Positions 22,699 to 30,000 of a DNA stretch of 30,000 nt are shown here, one piece after another. Positions within the stretch are counted from its first letter, which is position 1. Each line of letters opens with the position of its first letter. The position numbers and the translations under genes were made by a program. This DNA comes from Bigelowiella natans CCMP2755 (taxonomy: Eukaryota; Cercozoa; Chlorarachniophyceae). A model generated the notes under the pieces. That model worked only from the letters and a program-made list of their open reading frames with translations, was not told the DNA's origin and ran no database searches. The stretch is from assembly GCA_000320545.1 (NCBI GenBank), contig ADNK01003276.1, forward strand, positions 52,501-82,500, given 5' to 3'.

Positions 22699-23261
22699 GT
22701 GTGCGTGTGTGTGTGCGTGTGTGTGTGTGTGTGCGTGTGTGTGTGTGTGTGCGCGCGCGCGCGCTCTGCAGATGATAACGTAAAAGGAAATTTGAAAGCG
22801 TTACACATGATACACAGTGTAGTAGCGGCAATACTGCTACTATCAGCTATCGTACCATTAAAAAGCGTTACAAATCTTGATTTCAAAAGAATAATATGGG
22901 TCCAAAATATTCGTGGAATCACACACATTCAACGTTGTTGTTATTGTTGTTGTTATTGATGTTTTTATTCAGGATGAGAATCTTGGGTTATACGCCCACA
23001 GTGGCATTTTGGGTTCCGCTTATGCAACGTTAAGAGCCCTTGATGAAACACTAACCAATGCTATCTCTCGTCATTGTTGTCGCAGCGGTGATGAGCAGGA
23101 AGAAGAAGGCAGCATTGTGGACAATCAAATGGAAGGGAAAAGCCACGATGATGATGCTGCTGATGATGACGGTGCTGATGATGCTCCTCCAGTACGCAAA
23201 TACAAACGTATCGTTTTAACAGGACATAGGTACCTTTCTTCTTACGATTGTTATTAATTGT

Positions 23262-23292
<31 letters not shown>

Positions 23293-24082
23293 TAGTTGTT
23301 GTGGTTCTCATCATCATCATCATCATCATCATCATCGTATTGGTAGTAGCACTTCGCCATCTGTCGTTGGAATACGTTCGTGAGTATGATGCAAATATAC
23401 ATCATATAATAGCACACACATACGTACTAACAAACACACTTTGAATCGGCGTCACCCTTACTCCTCCTCCCCTCCCCCTCCTCCTCTTTCTCCCCTGAGC
23501 AGTCTTGGAGGCGGGGTATCCCTATTAATGGCCCTTCTTCTTGAAGCTCGTCGAGGCAAGAACATCGCTGGAGTGCCTCTCATTCCCCGCCATATTGTGA
23601 TAAACACCTATGCTTTCGGAGCTCCTCCTGTGATATCATACTCTCCACCATCGTTATCATCATCACCATCATCATCATCATCTTCTTCTTCAAGTGTTAA
23701 ACACCCCGAGCGGTTTAAGCATGTTCTACGTGATATGCATTCTTTCATACACCGAGACGATATAGTGCCGCGGTTAAGTCTATTCGTCGTAAAGAGACTT
23801 CTCGCAAAGATCCGAGCTGTAGATGCTTTAAATGCTACGCTCTTGCAACGCCTTAATGCCATTACAACACTCAAAGTAGAAGGGGGGGGAGGGGTGCAGG
23901 GAGAGAGAGCAATGAGAGGTAAACAGAATCACTTACTCTCTATGGTGAGAAGGATAATGGAAGAAGAAGATACCTTGGGGGAGGAGGAGGAAGATAACAA
24001 TATTCAATGCGAAAAACACAGCGGTGGTACAGAAGGCGACGAAAACATCAGTCCTAGCGAGGACAAGGTGGTGGATTGGATC

Positions 24083-24113
<31 letters not shown>

Positions 24114-25334
24114 GGAGGAGGAGGGAGACCACCTCTGCTGACCATGATCAGCATGAGCACCTAGAAACAGACGAAACTACTGAAGGAACATTCCTTCCTT
24201 TGTCTCCTAGCCATCATCTTCCAAGAATAAAGAACACCAAGAAGATGGAAAAAAGGCAAGATATTACCACACCCCAAGGAAGCGCAGCGACCAACATCCA
24301 CAGCAGCATCAACGCCGCAACTTCTGCAAAACACACGTTGGCTTCTTCATCATCGCCCCCCTCCTTTTCAATACTTTCTCCCCATGATTTGAAGGTACGC
24401 AAGTGGTGGACCCTGCATCAAAATCAGAATATTAAAGGAAAGGGTTGGGGGTGTAATAATGCCAACGAAGTCATGATAATTATGATGATAATAATTATGA
24501 TGAAGATGATGATGATGATGATGACGATGATGATGAGATATAGGGCTTTTAATAGAATCGCTTTTCGCTCATTTTGTGACGTTATCATCCCATTCCCCTC
24601 CGTTTTGTGGGATAACACGAGAATGGTGGTACTACTACAACTACTACTACTACTACTTCTACTTCTACTACTACTACTACTACCAAAAGAACATCAATCA
24701 GGATGTTCAACACATACTTTACTTGTTGCTATGATTAGATTCCAGGGAGAATATACCTCGTCTCGTCGCCAAATCCTCCCCAACTACCAAAGATGATGCG
24801 TGGCCTTTTTCCTCATGGGTTTTCTTCTATGCGTCACAACCGTTGTTGGCGCTCTCGTAGTCGCAGTTCTTCCAATGCTATTTTCCACCTGAACGAGATA
24901 GAACAAGGCCTAAAGAAAGAGCGGCACAACATCACCAACAGTATTGATACTTTCGATAGAGACAATCAAGGTCAGTACAGGGCTAATCCCAGCAGATATC
25001 ATATCAGCAGCAACATCAATAATTCTACTGGAAGGAGTTCTACAGCACAGGAGGAGGATACTAACAAGTGGAGGCCAACAACCAGCCTGATGATGATGAT
25101 GATGACGACGGTGTCTGAGGGTGTGAAACAACTAACGAGAAGGATAAAGCAGCATTACTCACTTTGGAGTGGAAAGAAGACCACGCATTCGTGTGCGAAA
25201 CAAACGATTATGGAAGAAAATCTTCATAACGAATTACGACGACGGCAGCGAATCACAAGACAACAGCAGCAGCAGCAGCAGCGCCAGCAGCATGTACGCA
25301 TGGTAATTAGTCTAAAGTCAACAAGAATCAGTAT

Positions 25335-25370
<36 letters not shown>

Positions 25371-25656
25371 GTATGTATGTGTATATGTATGTGCATGTGT
25401 GTGTGTGTTTGTGTGTACAAAAAACAGTATATTTGGATCGTTCCTCTACCCCTAGCTGCCCCCCCCCCCCCATTCTTCCCTTCTTGCTCCTCCTCCTCCT
25501 TCTACTCCTTATATTGCGACTTATGCGTCGTTATAGGCCACCTCTTTGGATGTGAGGAAGCTTGGGATTTTTCCTCATGCTATACTAGATCACATGCCAC
25601 TGGTGCTACTACTAGATGCATTTTCCAAAACACTCACACAAAATACGACTTACTAA
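20102..25656 (+). CDS. Diacylglycerol-lipase-like class 3 lipase (alpha/beta hydrolase)
   Basis: Exons are 20102-20212, 20332-20382, 20781-20827, 21204-21232, 21501-21928, 22075-22158, 22475-22591, 22973-23229, 23503-24394, 24739-25302 (or 25293) and 25537-25656. Phases agree; the sum is 2700 nt (899 aa). DAG lipases hydrolyse sn-1 esters of diacylglycerol at membranes. Landmarks are FARFANCAYG; VVVAVRGTASVSDAVVDLHC (the RGT...D..DL motif before the active site); LYAHSGILGSAY; VLTGHSLGGGVSLL (nucleophile Ser375); AFGAPPV; HRDDIVPRLS (catalytic Asp about 460); IPGRIYLVSSP; and ILDHMP (catalytic His about 879). The Ser codon is split by the intron 23230-23502. Between Asp and His sits a hydrophilic insert with poly-Arg and poly-Gln. 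Exons from 22973 on are strong, 20102-22591 are tentative, and more 5' exons are possible. The family call is secure; substrate is inferred. Confidence 0.88.
20386..20422. repeat. (CA)n microsatellite in a lipase-gene intron
   Basis: A pure CA tract starting right after the proposed donor (gtgaac) of exon 20332-20382. Confidence 0.9.
22645..22764. repeat. Compound (TA)n-(TG)n-(CG)n microsatellite
   Basis: Three dinucleotide tracts run together in the lipase intron between the RGT-motif exon and the HSGIL exon. The order mirrors the compound tract in the DGAT1-like gene at 11807-11934 and the one at 29187-29231. Confidence 0.9.
23262..23337. repeat. (TAG)n and (CAT)n tracts in the intron that splits the active-site serine codon
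   Basis: Two trinucleotide tracts lie in succession in the 273-nt lipase intron whose splicing forms the nucleophile elbow. Confidence 0.9.
24086..24124. repeat. (GAG/AGG)n tract encoding poly-Arg in the lipase
   Basis: Twelve consecutive AGG codons within the large lipase exon encode an uninterrupted arginine run, preceded by KM and followed by ETTSADHD. This is one of the few microsatellites in the window that is clearly coding in the chosen frame. Confidence 0.8.
25338..25367. repeat. (TA)n microsatellite in the last lipase intron
   Basis: A pure TA tract followed by TG-rich DNA in the intron between the poly-Gln exon and the terminal ILDHMP exon. Confidence 0.9.
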
Positions 25657-26679
25657 CTGGGGAAGAAAGTATCGATGGTAGTGGTAGTGGTAGAGGATAA
25701 GGATTAATATCGTATCTATCGCTTCAAACACTTCTGATAGTAATAATCTTTTCCCTGATTTTTGTACTCACAGGCGTATGAGAAAGCTTTATCACAAAGC
25801 TTGCAACAACAGCACTAGCATGTTAATTTTGGAGGCCTGAAGCTCGATTATTTGATGTTACGCATGTGGGATGGGGGGGATCTAAAGTATGATTCTGAAG
25901 CTGATGGCAGCTCCTCTCAATGACGGAGTTCCCACTTTTTAGACTAGCATGTAGAAGGTACGTATCGTATGATTAAACGATTGCGGATGGATAAGCGCGG
26001 TTTAAAGCACACAGCGTGCGAAAGGTTTTTCCAATAATGAACCCGAAGGCACGAAGCCATCCACAACTAGATGATTACATGCGATACTAGGATAATCTAT
26101 TTTGGCGTCAAGATGCAAACCCTGCGCGTACTAGCGTAGTCGATGTTCGCTTGCAGCATGAGATGTGGCAGTAGTCACGTCTAGTCTAGAATATATGTCC
26201 AGTTCCAAGGAGCAGGACATCGATATGCATTACGTGGACTGCAGCGAAGCTTTACAAAATTGTCTCTGAATCAAACCAAGCAGTGGCTTTTTGCACTGAT
26301 GCATGCATGCTCACATACATGCCTAGATGTATGCACGCATGCGCTCTACTGCGGTGTAGTAGCGCTATGGATGGCCTACAACATGCTAGCATGCGGCTAG
26401 ATAAACATCGAGCATGTCATCATCGTCACAAAACTACAGTACAATAACATGTTAAAAAAGATTAAATTCATATTAATGAGCCTGCAGCGCTAGAGCGTTT
26501 GCTCTATGACTACAACGTTTTTGAAGCAAAGTGTACTTGTATTTGTAATGATACATAAATATTGTGTGCGATAATTCATTAATCAATAATTTTCTATGTA
26601 TTTGTATACACATATACATGTACATGTATATGTAGTTATGCTGAAAATGCATGCATTACGCGTAAAGGCTTTTTCTCAT
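25657..26679. other. Gene-free convergent intergenic region
   Basis: Between the lipase stop (plus strand) and the stop of the 183-aa gene (minus strand) I see no coherent exon. It includes palindrome-rich DNA with gcatgc repeats and an imperfect hairpin near 26299-26343. Confidence 0.55.
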
Positions 26680-27671
26680 CTAGTGAGGCTCCGGGATAGA
26701 AAGACGTATGTTCACGTTGTTTTCACTATCACTGGTGATGATTAATGGGTTGTTAGTATGGTTTTTACAGTAGTTTGAAGAATGTTTATTCAATGGCGGA
26801 GATGTCTTCTCAGCCCGGCTTATCACCTTGACATCTTCAATTGCGAGTTTCTCGAATGATGTTGAAGCATTTTCTGTGATAGCACTACGAGCTTTCCCTT
26901 CGTCGCCTTCAGGGCACTTGAGAACAAGGAGGAGGAAACACAAGCAACTACTATTATCAATGAAACATCTGTTTAGAACTTGGCATTCTCAGATGCTCAA
27001 CAAACACACGCGTAACACAATGTTTGTATGTGTGCGTGCTTCAAGTTTCCATTTTCTTCCTAGATGGATGTTTGACATATTAGCGTTATTCATTACAGGC
27101 TGTAGCCCCGTAGCAGCACATACACTTATGTTGGATCTCATACGAGATTGAAGAGCCTACACATATGCACCAATATAAAAAGTTATCTTTCAGATAATCT
27201 TCTTCAACTTGCAGCATGTAGTGGTAGTAGTACCTCTAGACGACTTCCACTCACTCTCCAGCTTCGAGTTTGAGCATGGTGCGATTTGGAAATTCTCGTG
27301 TATTTTACGCAGAAGCCCATGGCATTGTTGATCACTATGTAGTTATCTTCAGGTCTCCATTTGACGATATAAGATCCATGCCTGATAAGCATTTACTTTT
27401 TATTCAGATTAGTCGTGACAGTTGGAACAACCACCGAAGATTACTGATAATAGGGGGGGGGGGGGGGGGGGGGGGTTTTCTCCATAAAGCCACGGTATAT
27501 TTACGTATTCTGCTATCATAAGTTGTTAGCAAATGGTTGGTACTTATCGACGAATAAAGTGCCATCCTTAGCTCTCATGAAGGTAATTATTTCTGGAACG
27601 CCTCGCAATCCACTTGTTGAGTTACAACACGTAAGGGTCTTTCCGCTAATGGACACCCTATCAAACTTCAT
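26680..27671 (-). CDS. Unknown protein, four exons, 183 aa (possibly longer at the N terminus)
   Basis: Coding-order exons are 27671-27544, 27381-27255, 27156-27097 and 26916-26680, with GT-AG introns and phases 2, 0 and 0. They total 552 nt and end SIPEPH then stop. The start MKFDRVSISGKTLTCC follows a good acceptor-like tttgtttag, so this exon could be internal. If so, further minus-strand exons may lie at about 27770-27880 (a frame with ARITDQTETDARKLADEPH) and 28180-28240 (GEDNYKNVFRRNDRDAK, after a strong pyrimidine tract). The first two exons look like beta-strand-rich globular sequence (FVDKHGSYIVKWRPEDNYIV); the last is polar (EKLAIEDVKVISRAEKTS). I recognise no domain. Matching phases and strong splice sites argue for a real gene, since no single frame of length shows it. 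Intron 1 holds a 23-base G run. Confidence 0.55.
27453..27475. repeat. Poly-G run of 23 bases (poly-C on the coding strand)
   Basis: An uninterrupted G23 homopolymer lies inside intron 1 (27382-27543) of the minus-strand unknown gene. It is the longest homopolymer in the window. Confidence 0.9.
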
Positions 27672-28179
27672 TTTCTAAACAAAAGATGCCACGCAAGGAA
27701 TACAGCCAACAAAGTATATGATGATGAGATACATAACATAAGACTTGATCTGCTGTTTAGGTTAGATTTGTTGTACAATTTTTTGTTTCGACAAGGGTTC
27801 CGGAGCTTCTATGAGGCTCATCCGCCAATTTCCTTGCATCTGTCTCAGTTTGATCTGTGATTCTTGCTTTGGGATCTATTCGATGTAGTTTTCAATGTTG
27901 TCAAGCTACAATTGATATCCATAAGAGATGAAAGAACAGCTCTCCGGCCAAGTATTGGGGGAGAAAGGAGCGTAAATGAGTAGTTATGCGCAGTAACTGT
28001 TTCAAGTATAAGGGGCATTTTTCTGAGTTAAAGTAAAATTTGCGCCATTCTCAAAACCACCACCTTCCGTGCATTCGTCGGAATGCCTCTCAAGCCTTGT
28101 TTCTTGTTTTCGATGTTGGCACACCCAAGGCTGCAGCACATGCACACGCCCATATCACCTAGGAGGGGCAACAAGTCAA

Positions 28180-28246
28180 TCCCGACTGTTTCGCATCCCG
28201 ATCATTACGACGAAATACATTCTTGTAATTGTCCTCACCTGCAGCA
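28180..28246 (-). other. Candidate minus-strand exon
   Basis: A very strong pyrimidine tract ending ctgctgcag (coding sense) precedes a frame that reads GEDNYKNVFRRNDRDAKQSG and reaches a TAG near 28170. It may be an upstream exon of the minus-strand gene ending at 26680, using an internal donor (gtaatg), or the last exon of another gene. Nothing further could be linked. Confidence 0.3.
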
Positions 28247-28607
28247 GGGAGGGGAGGGGAAAGAAAGACCCACTTGCAGACAGCTGTTCAAAAGGTAGCC
28301 ATCGTAGTAAATCTTACTACAGTACTACTACTGAGGCGATAGTAGTATGACGATTTTACCTAAACCAATCCATGTTCGATGGATACCCGACAACATCCTT
28401 TAATATTTTGCCTAAATAAATACATGCGACAATACTAACAACAACGACGACAGCACACCACGTGCTCCATTCCACTTTGGCGCCAAAATTTACCCGGAAG
28501 TCGGGGGGGGACAGAACAGAACCAAAACAACCAAGGGGGGAGGAAAATGATCACGGTGTGACATGTATGGCAGTGCTACATAGTTACGGTGGAGGTGGGG
28601 GGGAGTG

Positions 28608-28615
<8 letters not shown>

Positions 28616-28640
<25 letters not shown>
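28616..28640. repeat. (GTG)n-(TAG)n trinucleotide repeat
   Basis: A short GTG tract followed by a TAG tract just upstream of the first candidate exon of the right-end plus-strand gene. Confidence 0.85.
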
Positions 28641-28641
<1 letters not shown>

Positions 28642-28705
28642 AAGGTGTAGTGACGATTTCTGTCTACTGTGAGTGCGACACATCAACCCATTTATCTTGT
28701 TTTAG

Positions 28706-29183
28706 TGTATAGACGTCGTCTTGTGCCGCTTGTGCCGAACGAATATACAAATACTCTCGGAGTAGTGCATTCTACTGACTTTATGTGTCGTGTCCTCCTC
28801 CCCGCCGCACCCCCTTTGTGTTTCCCATCATCGTCGTTGTCTTTGCCTTTGCCTGTGCTGCTGTTATTGGGCGTCGTTGTGCATGTCCATCTCAGGCAAT
28901 TTTCAATAAGTGACCCAATCGATAGCTTTCGCTGATTTGCAAAGCTTTGCTCGCTGGCCAGGTAGTAGTGAGTAGGTTAGTGGTGGTAGGAGAGTCCTAG
29001 TAGTGTTAGCTTGTGGGTGGTAACACTTGCTGTTTCTGTTTTCTTTAGAGTCTCGATTATATAGCTCACCCGACGATGATGGAGGATTCCCAAGTGCGGG
29101 AAGCAGCCAAAGGGGGGGGGGGAAGAGTGGAAGGCCCTCTTCTAGTTGAGCATAGGTGGTTAAGTACCCACACCTGTGTGTTG

Positions 29184-29230
<47 letters not shown>

Positions 29231-29668
29231 CATGGATATAAACTATATAATTCCAAGTTTTGCTTTTATATATATGTATATATTTGCTTGTGTTTGTGCG
29301 TCAGGGTGGGCTTATGCGCGCGCACGCGTGTGTGGATATGTGGATGTGTGGATGTGTGCGACTTATAAAATTGACAGTACAAACGTAATAATAACAGCAA
29401 ACCGAGGACGTATGCAAGCCGTAAGCGCAAGGCAAAGCAGCGGGCTAAACCCAAAAACTTTCTTTCGTCCAAAGATCAGCTGGTGAGGAAGATGATGTCG
29501 ATCGCATTGTTCTTATCTCATCATATCTATAATCGCCTATTCATTGAGGAAAAACATTTATTCCTACTTCCAAGGCTTCAATCGGAATAATCGCTGAGAA
29601 GAGGGCACCAACAGACAAAGAAAAATGCAGGATGACCGCAAGTAGCATTGGGGGAAAGATCAAACGCG
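28706..29668 (+). CDS. Exons of a basic unknown protein, continuing past the window
   Basis: The two best exons are 29398-29482 (after ataacag; donor gtgagg) and 29575-29668 (after acttccaag; donor gtaata). They join in phase 0 and encode TYASRKRKAKQRAKPKNFL then SSKDQLASIGIIAEKRAPTD. The product is strongly basic, like a nuclear or nucleic-acid-binding segment. Likely earlier exons are 28706 to about 28790 (after ttgttttag, with RRRLVPLVPNEYTNTLG) and 29049 to about 29120 (after tctgttttctttag, with RLYSSPDDDGGFPSAGSS). Their donors are uncertain. No domain is recognisable. The gene should run off the right edge, since the last exon ends in phase 1 at a good donor. Confidence 0.45.
29187..29231. 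repeat. (TA)n-(TG)n compound microsatellite
   Basis: A TA tract runs directly into a TG tract. It lies in a probable intron of the right-end plus-strand gene and produces Ile-Tyr and Cys-Val runs in open frames. Confidence 0.9.
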
Positions 29669-30000
29669 GTAATATCATCATCATCATAAATCGTACAAGC
29701 TCATCATCTTCTGTGCCTTGGTTTTCTGATGGCCATGATGATGCATTTGGGGGGGGGAGGAGAGAGTGGGAAATGGTGGTTGCGGTGGTCCTTTGCAGCA
29801 TCTTGTTCTTCGCAAAAATTATCTTCCTGCATCCATATGGAATGATGGTGATGGTGATGATGATGATGATTATGATGAGGATGATGATGATGTGCTATTG
29901 ACACATTATCTACACGTGCTATTACTACTGTAGTTGTTATCCTCCTTATTTCCTACTACAACTTACTATTATCGCAACAACTCCAACAACACTTATTAGA

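Noticed and set aside
22551-22959. Open frames on both strands with His-Thr, Ile-Tyr and Cys-Val runs
   Set aside because: These are translations of the compound TA-TG-CG microsatellite in a lipase intron.
23262-23337. CRISPR-like or regularly spaced repeat arrays
   Set aside because: The repeats are simple trinucleotide tracts without spacers, in eukaryotic introns.
26828-27151. 107-aa plus-strand open frame
   Set aside because: It is antisense to exons 3 and 4 of the minus-strand spliced gene, which have matching phases and better splice sites.
27270-27521. 83-aa plus-strand open frame containing IVDHYVV, resembling a lipase His motif
   Set aside because: It ends in translated poly-G and is antisense to a well-supported minus-strand exon. 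The true lipase His motif was found in phase at 25537-25656.

Overview
This is nuclear DNA from an intron-rich eukaryote, most likely a single-celled protist or alga; the sequence does not fix the lineage. Conserved protein motifs are cut into many short exons by GT-AG introns of roughly 50-350 bases. Joining exons by phase restores recognisable proteins that no single open frame shows. Most long open frames are artefacts of microsatellites (TA, TG/CA, GA/CT, TAG/CTA, ATG/CAT), which crowd the introns and intergenic DNA.

Layout. 83-859 (+): last exons of a GRIP-domain (Golgi-targeting) protein. About 900-2560: gene-free, richer in GC and palindromes, with a MITE-like element flanked by inverted repeats (1595-2024). 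2563-5893 (-): complete 11-exon DNase II gene, 405 aa, with signal peptide and both HxK catalytic motifs. 6325-9434 (+): five-exon Ser/Lys-rich protein of unknown function (711 aa model). 9917-15052 (-): DGAT1-like membrane-bound O-acyltransferase in at least 14 exons. 15053-17184: mostly gene-free. 17185-18084 (-): single-exon 299-aa basic protein, unknown. 18425-18760 (+): coding-like frame broken by one TAA. 20102-25656 (+): diacylglycerol-lipase-like class 3 lipase, 11-exon model of 899 aa, with possible upstream exons at 19272-19850. 26680-27671 (-): four-exon unknown protein, 183 aa or longer. 28706-29668 (+): exons of a basic unknown protein that runs off the right end.

The genes are not an operon. 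Two neighbours act on the same metabolite: the DGAT1-like enzyme would esterify diacylglycerol to triacylglycerol, and the lipase would hydrolyse diacylglycerol. DNase II (lysosomal or secreted) and the GRIP protein (Golgi) are endomembrane components.

Exon models were built by eye from splice sites, phase and family motifs. Where phase or homology leaves a junction open, the entry says so. I found no prokaryotic, viral or CRISPR-type system.
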